The notes under the pieces: generated by a model
What the model was told of the DNA's origin: nothing
What the model saw: the letters and a program-made list of their open reading frames with translations, nothing else
The model's database searches: none
Origin: Dictyocoela muelleri
Lineage: Eukaryota > Microsporidia
Reading direction: 5' to 3'
Assembly (NCBI GenBank): GCA_016256075.1
Contig: SDVU01000127.1
Location: 1-19,892 of the forward strand
Length of the DNA: 19,892 bases
Made by a program: the position numbers and the translations under genes
Shown: piece after piece, positions 1 through 9,712 of the stretch
How positions within the stretch are numbered: position 1 is the stretch's first letter
Layout: the number at the start of each line of letters is the position of its first letter

Positions 1-290
1 AATTTTAAATTAATAAATTTTTAAAATTAATGATTTTATTTTTTGTCACGATTATAAGGGTTATTTTTATTTTTTTTTGTTGGGGGGGAAAGTATACAGT
101 AACCATGGGTAATATCATCGCTGCCTTTTTATCAGGTATAACCCTTACAAACATCCTAGTTGCTTTTCCTCTCGTTTCTACAATCACAAAAGGATCAGTT
201 ATATTATCAGGAGAACGAACACGGTGATATTTATATTTGTAGTTCAAGTTGGTTCCCCCGTACAATAGAATTTGCACCGCTTAGCTTTCT
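1..290 (-). pseudogene. Merlin (ISXO2-like) transposase fragment
   Basis: The reverse strand encodes a piece of an ISXO2/IS1595-type DDE transposase, the enzyme that cuts and pastes Merlin elements. In order I see an NYKYKYHRVRSPDN segment, matching the usual KRKYxRGR block after the first catalytic Asp. A beta-strand segment with VETRGKATRMFVRVIPDKKA follows, the usual place of the VPDRSAxTLLPII block. The match runs off the left edge of the window, so the second Asp and the C-terminus are not available. Upstream, near 240-290, the expected IDE region is only readable in another frame (GANSIV), so at least one frameshift is present. No terminal repeat is visible. It is a different sequence lineage from the other Merlin copies here. 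The family call is from motif recognition alone. Confidence 0.6.
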
Positions 291-569
291 ACTTGAGAAG
301 TCCGGCTGTGGAATTGATGTTATTGAACTATTTATTACCTTTATTATATAATTTATCGACACTGATGGTATAAGTTTATAATGGCGTGTAATGGAGTTAT
401 TACACTATATTTACCTATGATTTTCAAAATAATATTATTTTTTTCGTCGAAACAATCGAAAAAAAACTATTATAGCGAATACCATAGTTCTTTTTAAAAA
501 ACAAGAAACCTCTACTATGCATCACCATGCTATAAAGTCCTTGTTCCTTTTATAACTTTTTAAAGTCAT

Positions 570-2179
570 ATAGACAGAACAATTATTACAAAGCTTCTCC
601 GAGTTTTAAAGCCTCTTTATCACACATCAATTATACAGTTGTTTACAATCTAATCTTTGTAATTCGCTTTTTATGAATTCTACGTTCATAAAGTGCTAAT
701 ATATTTTTTTATATTTTTAGAATTAAGAAAAATTTTGCACTAAGTCACTCTGGGGGAAATTTGGGACTAGCTTCATATCTTGCATAAATATATATCTTGA
801 CCCATTTTCTTAGCATTTAAAGATTATTCAAGTATTATATTGTCTAAAATAGACAAATATTTTCTTGCGTCTATATTTCCGTCTATCTTTATTAGTTTTC
901 ATACACCATTAAAACTAATATATCCCCATATCATAATACTTCACCCACCAAATTTCATTTTTCTGGCCTTAGGCGTTTTTTTTGTAATTTGATTGTTTCT
1001 TCTAAATTTTATTTTTTCTTGGCGATGGACTCATAGTAAATGTGGATTCATCCGATAAAAATCACGTCTTTCTAAAAATGAACCCCTTTGCATATATAAG
1101 TCTTAATGAAATCGTATCTTCTTTTTATTTGTTTATCAGTCAGTTTAGGCTTTATTTGAGGTTTGTATGCATTTATCCCATTATTCAATAGTGTTTTTCT
1201 AATCCTTTCAGTTAAAATATTGAGTCTTCTAGCGTAAGTGGACCATAAAAAAAGGTCCACTTACACTATAAAACCAAAAAAAATTATAAAAAATTATAAC
1301 CTATAATTTTCAATGTTTCTATAAAACTTTCATAGATATTGCTGTCTATTTAATTTTTTTTGTGAAAAAGTGTTTCGCTCTTCCTCCTCTATCCTCTATG
1401 AAAAAAATCTATATTACTAAATATGGTATTTTTAAAAGATAAAAAAATTATATTGTCTTATACATATTAAAAAAAACAGTATAAAATATAAGTCGCTATT
1501 GCCAAGTTTTGTAAATTGATCTTAAAATATGTATATACGAAAATATAAAAAATCATTAGCCTTTACTAATTCTATATTTAGTATATTGCGATATTTTTTT
1601 TAGAAGAGAGATGGTGTCTAAAAGAAGGATAACCGGATTTTTGTCACGCTTAAAATTATAAATGAGAAAATAACATGGTGTAAAGCACAAAGATATTGGT
1701 GATGTATAACATCATATTTATTCAGGTGACGTTTTATAGAAATTCAATCAAAATGAATTTATAAAATTTCTACAGAAATATTAAAGCGATATGTCAACTA
1801 AAATATATATTATTTTTATTTTATTTTTATTGATAAATTTTTAGAAAAAAGCTACCTTACCCTTGGTTCACTTACGCTAGAAGCCCTGAAATATTTATAT
1901 TATAGAATTTTTTCATATATTTTTTCCCATCTGAAAGAGTTTTGATCTGACTATTTGAAATTTTATTGATCAAAACACGTCCCTTCCTTAAAGATAATTT
2001 TCGAGGACGACCTGGTGATAATGGTTTTATGTATTTAGTCAAGTTTTTTTATTGCGATTTAAGATTTTCTTCACACTAGACATTATAATATGGGTATCTT
2101 TTGATATATTTGAAGCTGATAGTTCCTCTTTATACTTCAAAACAACGGATATTTTAACATGCTTTGCAGTTCTTTTCAT
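570..2179 (-). pseudogene. Tc1/mariner-like transposase, broken and split by a MITE
   Basis: A reverse-strand Tc1-like transposase starts at an ATG at 2177-2179. In order it shows an N-terminal helix-turn-helix region (MKRTAKHVKISVVLKYK), a GRPRKLS-like segment read as SPGRPRKLSLRKGR in another frame, a second HTH (NGINAYKPQIKPKLTDKQ), the first catalytic Asp as SDESTF (codon 1050-1052), then KMKFGG, SIMIWGYISFNGV and KLIKIDGNIDARKY. The second Asp block (usually DNAPxH) is not recognisable, and SPDLNPIEN is reduced to QSDLVQN near 740. Several frameshifts and stops show it is dead. The region 1215-1895 is a later insertion, and deleting it with one TA restores an in-frame KKFYNITERIRKTLLNN. 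The C-terminal limit near 570 is approximate, and I could not identify the parent element's terminal repeats. Confidence 0.8.
1215..1895. mobile_element. 681-bp Tc1/mariner-type MITE inside the Tc1 transposase
   Basis: This non-autonomous insertion is bounded by terminal inverted repeats of about 30 bp: the left end contains CTTCTAGCGTAAGTGGACC and the right end its near-perfect complement. The flanking TA at 1213-1214 and 1896-1897 is the expected target duplication of Tc1/mariner elements. The boundary is supported independently, because joining the flanks through a single TA gives an uninterrupted Tc1 reading frame. A small hairpin (AGTGGACC/GGTCCACT) lies just inside the left end at about 1237-1262. 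No transposase is seen in the interior, so a related element must have moved it. Confidence 0.75.
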
Positions 2180-3481
2180 TTTAAGGGTTCTATCATTCTA
2201 ATTATCGATATAGAGTAAAAGTAACCTTAAATTTATATTTATTTATTTTATAGTATTCAATTTTCTTAAAATTTCACTTAAAAATCTGAAATACATACGT
2301 ACCCTATTTATTGTCAAAAATCTTAAATTTTTTACTTGATAACCGTCACTCCTGCGTTCTTACGACTTTTTTAGAGTAAAAATATCTTAAAATTTAATAA
2401 CAATAATATTAGATATTTTAATTATTACCTCATATCGTCGGGAATATATGGTTTTTGGTCTATTTCTCCAAAAAATGCCCTTGAACCAATTTATTGTCGT
2501 AGTGGATTTTTACAATTTAATTTATACAAAAATGAATGGTGTGCACCATAGAAGTACTTAGCGGTCGCTATTGCGCTAGTAATCACAGGGTAGCATACTA
2601 ATGTATTACAGTACAACCTATATTTGAGCCCAATTACCCTCCCCCCCCCGAAACCCTAACCTCCATTATGAGGAATTATTTTACAATAATTGAAATTTTT
2701 ACGTCCATTTTTTAACAATATTTTAAGCTACACATAAAATTCACCTCTATTTCGGGTAATTTATTAATTTTTTAAAACCACGATAAAAAATAATCTGATG
2801 AAAAAAAAATTTTGAAAGAGAATGAAAAACAACAAAGGTTTATCTGAAACATATTTCAACAAAAAAAATTTAAATGATAGCCATTCAAGAAATTAAAAAG
2901 ATATACTTGATTTTCTCAATTACTGGCATAAAATAACGTGTAAATAGCCAAAAGAAGACCAAAAATCTGTCTTCAAAGATTAAATAATTAGATTTCTAAA
3001 GTTATTTCCGCCAAGCTACATTGTTGTTTATATAAATAGGTCTTCTTTAAAATAATAATTTTAATAAATGGTATTAGTTACATAATGATGATTTTTTTTG
3101 CGTCAAATACCCAGTTAAAAACTTAAGAAAACGACATAAAATATGGTTTAAAATTCTGTATAGCATTTCAAAAACTTTTGATACAAGATTTATAGCAGAT
3201 CTCATTGCCATTTTTTATACTTGATGCACTTCTGGTTCTAAAGCAATCATTGATGGTGATTAAACCGCTTTATATTATAAAAGAATCCATAAAAAGCTAT
3301 GTTTTATCTAACGATGTTGTAAAATTATAAACTCTTATAGGACTTGTAAAACAGTTATATTAACTTGTAATATAGTGGGTTAGAAATGAGATCCGATATT
3401 AATAGGTCGTTGTGATCTGCTATAGCTCTCATAAATTTCTCAACTGAAGAAATGAGTGAAATCTATACACATTCTTTAAAG
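2180..3481. other. unassigned AT-rich stretch
   Basis: I see no convincing coding region, RNA gene or element ends here. Present are a run of nine C at about 2641-2649, a perfect short palindrome ATGGTGTGCACCAT near 2536-2549, and short broken frames near 3100-3480 that I do not recognise. Part of it may be the decayed 5' end of the Tc1 element or of the Merlin copy further right. Confidence 0.5.
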
Positions 3482-4038
3482 CAGGGGTGAGCAAGCTTTC
3501 AGAGTTGCGGACCATATTTAAAAAATTAAAGTGTATGGTGGGCGAACATATACAAATTCCTGGACTAGGTTTTTATTGGGGGCACAGGGAAACATTCATA
3601 TATTTGAGCTTACAAAAAACTGAAAGAATATTTAAGCTTTCATCTACTTACTACTATGGGAAAAATTTATATTTAAAAAAAATCATAAAAACACATATTA
3701 GGACAAAGTACTAATATGATAATTTTGTGAGATTAGTTTAAATAAAAATATACCTACCATAGTAGTAAGTTATGCGAAGTTTAATATTCTTTCGGTTTTT
3801 CATAAGCCCAAATATATGAATGTTTCCTCGTCACTCTAATAAAAACCTAATATCCAACTTTTTTTCATCGTCATATAAGAAAGATTTTGATAATCAATCT
3901 CAATAAACTTAAAAATAGCTTATTTATAATAAAAGTGGAATAATATACCAAATATATGTAATTTTCTATTTGCACGAGGGCCGCACAAAATATCTGGCAG
4001 CCAAATTTCGCCCGCGGGCCGCTGTTTGCCCACCCATG
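3482..4038. mobile_element. probable hAT MITE (557 bp)
   Basis: The left end reads CAGGGGTGAGCAAGC and the right end, on the reverse strand, CATGGGTGGGCAAACAG. This matches the CAGGGGTGGGCAAAC type of hAT terminal repeat known in many animals. The right end carries an unusually GC-rich patch (GGGCCGC, CCCGCGGGCC), also common just inside such ends. The adjacent octamers CTTTAAAG (3474-3481) and GTTCAAAT (4039-4046) agree at only five of eight positions, so the target duplication is weak. The interior is a long imperfect palindrome. Short open frames in it (about 3487-3714 and the reverse frame 3920-4342) follow the palindrome and look non-coding. Confidence 0.6.
3548..3862. repeat. imperfect palindrome inside the hAT MITE
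   Basis: The left arm at about 3548-3661 and right arm at about 3754-3862 are reverse complements with scattered differences. Matching words include CTTACTACTATGG/CCATAGTAGTAAG and AACATTCATATAT/ATATATGAATGTT. The loop is about 90 bp of AT-rich sequence. A transcript could fold into a long hairpin. Confidence 0.75.
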
Positions 4039-4169
4039 GTTCAAATACTCTGCGAAGATATATTATTAGAGATGTGGGTGTTTCAAGATTCTTTTGATTG
4101 AAACTTTTTAAAAAATTCCAAGTTAAAATTAACGAATATTTATAAATAACGAATACAAACTTGGAGGAA

Positions 4170-4582
4170 AACGTATTATGTTGCGCTCCACTGCGCGCAA
4201 CATCCGCGCTACTTACACTTTTTTTTGTTTTTCCTATAAAATATACCATGCCACATCGAGACTTAAACCTAGATCTATTTATTATCACATCCCGACTAGA
4301 CGACAGAACTAAAATTGAAATATTATTATTAAAACAAGACACTTTGACAAATTTTATTTTTTTAATATTAAAATTTTTTTAATTAAAAGATAAAATTAAA
4401 AATTTTCAAAATGTATTATTTTAATAATAATATTACGATTTTAATTATGTCGTTTTGTCGTGTAAGTGATAATAAATAGATCCGGGTTAAATTCTCGATC
4501 TGGCATGGTATATTTTATGATAAATTTGAAAAATGTGCGCGTAGCGCGCATGTTGAGCGCAGCGCACGCGACATATTATAAG
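4170..4582. repeat. foldback element with GC-rich arms inside a Merlin copy
   Basis: Two arms of roughly 180-190 bp (about 4170-4350 and 4400-4582) are imperfect reverse complements around an AT-rich centre. The outer part carries GCGC-rich words (TGCGCGC, GCGCAGCGC) that stand out in this A+T background. The inner part shares a block beginning AAAATATACCATGCC and ending GATCTATTTATTATCAC in both arms. The right end lies immediately before the IDEP catalytic start of the Merlin transposase fragment that follows, so it looks like an insertion. I could not define a target duplication. No transposase is seen inside, and its superfamily is unknown. Confidence 0.7.
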
Positions 4583-5088
4583 CCGAATTGATGAGCCTAT
4601 GTTTAAATATAAGCAGAAGTATAATGTTAGTAGAGTAATCCTAGAATAAAGATGGGTATTTGGAATAGCCGACACTTCACATAGACCAGCTTAATATTAC
4701 GTTGAAGTAGTTAATAATAGATTTGCAGATACAATTTTAACAATAATGCAAAGGTATTTCCACCTGGGGTTGTAATATGGAGTGAAGAGTGGAGATCTTA
4801 CAGTAATGTTAATAGGTTAGGATTTAATCATGTAAGAGCAAACCATATCTTTGATTTTGTAAAGACACTTAGTAATTGCCATACTCAAAATATTGAGTAT
4901 CTTTGGAATTAACTGAGTCGAAGAATTAAAAATAAAATGGGTCCTAAACATGAATTACTTGTAAATTATTTAGAGGAGAAATGTGGAAGAATAATGTGGC
5001 TCATGATTATATGAAGAATTATATGATGTATTATAATTATAATAATTTCATAATTATATTTTTGTTAACTTTTTATTTACGATTATAA
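4583..5088 (+). pseudogene. Merlin transposase, C-terminal two thirds, broken
   Basis: This carries most of the catalytic core of an ISXO2-type transposase. It starts at IDEPMFKYKQKYN, which holds the first catalytic Asp and the KxKYN block. RWVFGIADTSHRPA and EVVNNRFADTILTIM follow. In a second frame come PGVVIWSEEWRSY, where the usual SDEW has become SEEW, and then FVK, HTQNIEYLWN (the catalytic Glu and following Trp), RRIKNKMG, and finally MWKNNVAHDYMKNYM before a stop. At least two frameshifts and two in-frame stops are present. The N-terminal zinc-ribbon part is missing to the left, where the 4170-4582 foldback sits. I could not find it beyond the foldback. Terminal repeats were not identified. 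Confidence 0.75.
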
Positions 5089-5419
5089 TTAATTGTTTAA
5101 ATTATAAAAGAAAATTTAAAGCATAAACCATTATAGGGAAAAAATATAAGGAAAATCTTAAATATAAAACATTATTAACCATTTCAATTAAAGTAATTAT
5201 AAAGAGTAGGCAGAATTATTTTATTATAATTAAAAAAAATTAATTTCTTTGTTTGTTTCCTAAAAATTTATACTTGCCATTCTATTATACACTGCACCAT
5301 AAAATTTCTGATTAAAAAATATCTTTAGAATATTAAAAATTAGTGTTAAGTCTCAATAAAATTTACAGCCTTAATTATTTATCATTAGGCCTATTTTTCA
5401 CAAAAAAATTTACCACATA
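5089..5419. other. low-complexity AT-rich spacer
   Basis: The stretch between the Merlin remnant and the MULE transposase is nearly all A and T. No gene, RNA or repeat end could be supported. It should contain the 3' end of the Merlin copy and the 5' end of the MULE, but both seem eroded. Confidence 0.4.
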
Positions 5420-5754
5420 ACATGAAAAAATATCACTGAACACATAATAAAAAGCAATAGAGGAAAAGACAAGACGGCATATGGGCGTCATTTCTATAAT
5501 TACACATGCCGGTATGTAGAAATGAAAATTTGGCGTTGCAATAAAAGAGTGTATAATGCAACATAATCACATATTTCGAGAATGAATTAACAGGAATAAT
5601 GTTCAAAATTACCAGAGAACGGAATAATATGATGTACTCATATTTTTTCAAAAAACTCATATATTAAAAAAAAATTAAAAACCTCATATTTATATGAGGT
5701 TTTTTTGACCAAAAAATGAAATATTAAAAAAAAAATATAAAGCATTAAAAACTT

Positions 5755-7118
5755 ATTTGAAACAAGAATATTGTTTTAGTTCGGTTGAAACTGTTTGTAT
5801 ATGTAGGCCCTACGGCACAGAGATCCAATACGATCCTGCCATAGGAGTATTTACATAAAAACAACACATTAAAAGTAAGCCTCGCCAGAAGAATCAACAG
5901 AGAGCAAAAGAAAAAAATACTTTGGAAAAGACCTGTGGTGTTTGTTGATAGCAAGACCTTTCAAGGAGATCTTATTTCCTTTTTAGTAAAGCAAATATTC
6001 GCTGTTTAAATTACAGCAGCCAGAATTTAAAAGTTTTTTTAAAGAAAAATATACAGGCAAAACACTCAAAGATGAATTTTAGTATTGAAAAATCCTACTT
6101 TCCTCAGTTTATGGTCCAAGCAGAAAAATTTTACTAGAGACTCTCCGAGATAAAAATATTTTTTTTATTGTTCGACGAGACAAAGGATCTAAATGGGAGA
6201 TATATTCTCAATATCATGGGAGGTATATGTGCTGAAAAAGTGAAACATGAGATTGTATATTTAAAATCTATTATACTAGTAAAACCTAATAATAGTTCAG
6301 CAATCCAAGCAATAATGAATTTAATTTGTAAAATATATGGTGGTGAGATAAATTATGAAAACTTAAAATTTATTATCTCAGATATGGCTCCTTAAGCCAT
6401 TAAGGCTGTTTTAAACTTGAATGAAACATTTTCTAATCTAAAGCATGTTACGTGTTTATATCACATTTTGCATCTAGTCTGTGAGAAATTCAGGAACATT
6501 TCACCTGTTAGTAATTTGATAGCATCTGATTTAAAACGTTTATCTATAAAAAATAAGAAAAACAGAGCATTATTAAAAAATATAACATGATTAAAAATGC
6601 CAGCATTCCCTGTGATAAGGAGAATGGGAACATGGCTCGATTTTATGGTTAACATATACAAAAAGTACAGAAAATATATGATGTTTCTAGAAAATTATCA
6701 GAGATTGATGCATTCTATTCTTTTCTTGTTAAAAGTTTCAGCTAAAAAGATTTTATTTAAGAATTATCAGAGATTTTAAATTGCGAGTATTTAGGTTGTA
6801 AAATTACAAAATTGGAGAGAAATGATTTGTCCACTGAAAATCATTGGTAAATTATTAGCGAAGGCTCGGAGTTCGCTCAAAAATTTCACACTAAAAGAAA
6901 AGCTTGAGATTACGATCTATAAGAATCCATATCTTAAATATTTTATGTCTTTCAATTCAATAACAACCAATGAAAAGCTATACTCTTATGTGCCGTTGAC
7001 AACAGTTGAAGTTGAAAGAAGTTTTCTAATTTGTTGAGAATTTAAGGATGATAAAAGAAGAAATCTATCAATTACAACTATCGAAATGCTAATGTGGTTG
7101 TATTACAATAAAAAATAG
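5755..7118 (+). pseudogene. hAT transposase, broken
   Basis: Homology begins with a BED-type finger remnant (VCICRPYG then a QHIKSK segment). It continues through the catalytic domain: FDETKDLNGRYILNIMGG with the first Asp, IISDMAP with the second, KHVTCLYHILHLVCEKFRN with the family's conserved Cys and His, MPAFPVIRRMGTWLDF, and the hATC dimerisation motif YVPLTTVEVERSF with the catalytic Glu. It ends DDKRRNLS then TIEMLMWLYYNKK and a TAG at 7116-7118. The core frame (6168-6776) runs as one protein except for a TAA at 6393-6395 and a TGA at 6588-6590. Frameshifts lie before it and after 6779. The arrangement matches the hAT group annotated in animals as CGGBP1-like (general knowledge of the family). 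All three acidic residues survive, so it decayed after being functional. The start codon is uncertain. Confidence 0.8.
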
Positions 7119-7193
7119 TTTCATTATAGGTCGTTCTTTAGCTAATGTTATATAAGTTCAAATGTTGTTATGAATGGTTTTTTATCTCTATAA

Positions 7194-7295
7194 AACCTCA
7201 TATTTGTTAATAGTTTTTTTAAACAAAATACTTTCAAAAAAACCTCATATTTGCTCATATTTTTCAATAAAAAAATCCAAAAACCTCATATTTTT
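7194..7295. repeat. subterminal ACCTCATATTT repeats of the hAT element
   Basis: Three copies of ACCTCATATTT lie at the right end of the hAT element (near 7195, 7248 and 7283), the last forming part of the terminal repeat. A matching copy near the left end (about 5683-5701) is doubled as an inverted pair, CCTCATATTTATATGAGG. Repeated short motifs near the ends are typical binding sites for hAT transposases, which is an inference here. Confidence 0.65.
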
Positions 7296-7720
7296 CCGGT
7301 CTCTAATAATCACATTAAAGATGATTTTAAATATTTTTAAACTCTTTTAAAACAAAAGATACGCGACCGTTGTTTAACCTCACGTGAATATTCGCGTAAT
7401 GTTGTATTAAATGCTTAAAATATAACCAAAACAAATTTTTTTCTTTAGATCTTAAAAGGTTAGATAGTTTTTTAACAGAAGAAAGAGAAAAAATTTACTG
7501 TAACACTAGATTACGACATCTCTGAATAATTGTAAGTAACGAGCGATAATAAGCTATTTTGTTATTTGATAGAGGACTTAAAGATGTAAAGGAGTTGTAA
7601 TTTTTATGACTGCAGAAAAAATTACTCACATCAAAAATTAGACCGTTCGACTCGATATGGATCTTTTAAATCTTCACATTCATGCTTCGAACAACTTTTT
7701 ACGTTTCAAGTTAGGCTCAG

Positions 7721-7780
7721 AGGAATGCTTTTACCAGGAATGTTTTTACTAGGAATGTTTTTACCAGTAATATTTTCCTT
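7721..7780 (+). repeat. 15-bp tandem repeat inside the MULE frame
   Basis: Three close copies and one diverged copy of a 15-bp unit (AGGAATGTTTTTACC) lie in frame with the MULE transposase. They would encode repeated five-residue units (GMLLP, GMFLL, GMFLP). Related transposases normally have one hydrophobic VPLVFALL-like strand here, so this looks like local slippage expansion in the pseudogene. Confidence 0.6.
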
Positions 7781-9402
7781 TATAAATAATAGAAAAGAGG
7801 AAATGTAAATAAAATTTTTTACTGGATTCGTGAAAAACATCAAAAAATTGCTAATAATTAATTATTATTAATTTTGAATCGCAATTTACAATGCTTTAAA
7901 GGAGTATTTCATAAATTCAACTTTATTTGGTTGTAACTTTCATATTGTTAAATCGTTTATTGCAGGATTCAACTGCTATGGTTTTCAAAATCATTTATTG
8001 ACAACTATAAAATAAAGTTACAAGTGAAAATTATTCTTTTTACCACCGAAAGATGTGATACTAGTAGCTTCAAGACTTAAGCAGTATATAATTCAAGAAA
8101 AAACCGAAAAATGTATTAAAGCTTTTAGAGTAGTTATAATGAGAATATATTGGGTCTAAAACTGGTAATAAAACGCTGATTTTTTGAAAATAAACAAAGG
8201 AACTAGATTTAACATTCCTTAACTGCTAATTCTCTCGAAGGATATCACATACATCCAAATACATTAATTAATACTAATTAAACTTCAATTATTATAATCT
8301 TAAATGAACTTAAAAATGAACAATTAATTGTGGAAAATAAGATCTTTTTATCCCTTTATAAAGATATAGAAATAAAGATTGATCTTGTGAAAAAGTTGAT
8401 TGATATATATGGGGAACACTTGGAATTAGATTATATAACACATGTAGGTTTACATTTCAATTGAGATTAAATTTATAAAATAACTTGTCCTGTCCTCGGG
8501 ACATTAGGCCTTTGAATAACGTAAATTAAGATAAATGTTTTTATTAATAACTCTGTGGTGCATGCCATTGTTCACCCTTGTGATAACCTTTCCCTTTTCA
8601 TTAAAGTTTTATAACTTTGAAAGAATGTTTTTTGTTTCTATTATATTTCATACCTCTTCTTTTAAAAGTCATTTTCGGATCAAGTCCGTTATCTTCCCCC
8701 ATAAATACACAAGTCTATTATATGCCCCAGAAAAAAAATATTTTAAATTATTTATTTTTATCATGTTGAAGGTCTTCTATACACAGTCTCCTTCGATATT
8801 ATTGCGCCAAATACATTCATTTATATAAAATTTTAAATCATTTTTTATAACATCTTTTATTATCTTAGCTCTATATTTATGTTTATTCCAATATGACTCG
8901 ACATTCCGGGTATGTATACCTGTGATAGGATCTACAAAAAGCAATTTATGTTTTACGGACCAGTGTTCATAGAGATTTAAGTTAATACTTATATATGCTT
9001 CCAATTCATCGCTATGTATTATTGATCCTGGCCATATTATTCCTGTAAAATAAGTAGCAAGGTTCCATTTTTTCTATTGGGTACAATTTCAATATATCCT
9101 TTGGCCAAAATATAGGATGTATCCACGATACAAAAGACCCATATCTGCTCACCACTAGCTCTTCCTCTTATGTGTTTTTGCTTATGAAAAAATCGGGATT
9201 CGTCAATTTGACAAATTATACCTTTTCCTCTAGACGCAACGGATTATTAATCATATGTTGATAAAAACCCTTCGAATCTTTCTAAAAAATTTAAATATTG
9301 TTTTTCTATTCAATTCAATATCTTAAATGAATTTTATTGGCTGTTCTTCTTTTGCATATCTATAAATTAAATCAATACAGTTGACTAAGGATATTCGGTA
9401 CT

Positions 9403-9682
9403 ATCCCGGGTTGGATACATGAAAAATTTTATGCATTGTAAAAAGTGTAAATATAAAAATGTGTAAAATTATCATTTGGCTAATATTCCTGGAACCTATT
9501 GTTTTAAAATTTTATATACTATTATATTTAACATATTTCGCTACGAGAAATATGTTAAATATAATAGTATATAAAATTTTAAAACAATAGGTTCCAGAAT
9601 ATTAGCCAAATGATAATTTTACACATTTTTATATTTACACTTTTTCATATGCTGAAAATTTTTTGTGTCTCCAACTAGGGTC
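9403..9682. repeat. left terminal hairpin of Merlin A
   Basis: This near-perfect palindrome is centred on about 9542 (CATATTTCGCTACGAGAAATATG). Both arms carry TAATATTCCTGGAACC, TTTTAAAATTTTATATAC and GTGTAAATATAAAAATGTG or their complements. Differences between the arms are few, so the structure is either young or kept alike by gene conversion. Confidence 0.9.
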
Positions 9683-9712
9683 ACAATATAAACACCTATT
9701 ATAAAAAAATAA

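Larger units (their letters stand above)
5613..7305 (+). mobile_element. hAT element (CGGBP1-like type) inside the MULE
   Basis: The ends are inverted repeats: the left begins CAGAGAACGGAATAATATGA and the right, on the reverse strand, TAGAGACCGGAAAAATATGA. The adjacent octamers AAAATTAC (5605-5612) and ATAATCAC (7306-7313) agree at six of eight positions, as expected of an aged 8-bp hAT target duplication. The boundaries also agree with the point where MULE homology breaks off and resumes. Length is 1693 bp with one transposase on the plus strand. Copies of ACCTCATATTT lie near both ends. Confidence 0.85.
5420..8464 (+). pseudogene. Mutator-like (MULE) transposase with FLYWCH N-terminus, split by a hAT element
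   Basis: The N-terminal part (5420-5612) reads IIKSNRGKDKTAYGRHFY then EMKIWRCNKR, a FLYWCH-like zinc finger of the kind that begins many MULE transposases. The frame resumes after the hAT insertion at 7306 with KDDFKYF and KIRDRCLTSREYSRNVV. The MULE catalytic region follows: VVIFMTAEKITHI, GSFKSSHSCFEQLFTFQV (usually DGTFK, here Y in place of the first Asp), NFES (usually DFE), AIYNALKEYF, GCNFHIVKSF (conserved Cys and His) and PPKDVILVASRLKQYI. The C-terminal part shows ANSLEGYH with the catalytic Glu, then LNELKNEQL, ending at a natural stop at 8462-8464. Many stops and frameshifts plus altered Asp residues make it dead. Length without the insert, about 1.35 kb, fits a MULE transposase of roughly 450 residues. 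Confidence 0.8.

Noticed and set aside
30-351. Two forward open frames at the left edge
   Set aside because: They lie antisense to the recognisable Merlin transposase fragment and resemble no protein.
3487-3714. A 75-codon forward frame
   Set aside because: It overlaps one arm of the palindrome in a hAT MITE and shows no protein-like pattern.
3920-4342. A 140-codon reverse frame, the longest open frame in the window
   Set aside because: It crosses the end of the hAT MITE, the flank and half of the GC-dotted foldback. A frame spanning three unrelated repeats is unlikely to be a gene.
5684-5702. Short inverted repeat ACCTCATATTTATATGAGGT followed by T, resembling a bacterial terminator
   Set aside because: The context is eukaryotic transposon DNA. 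It is an inverted pair of the hAT subterminal motif.
8535-8828. A 97-codon forward frame
   Set aside because: It reads across the end of the Gypsy-like arm into Merlin D and overlaps D's transposase stop.
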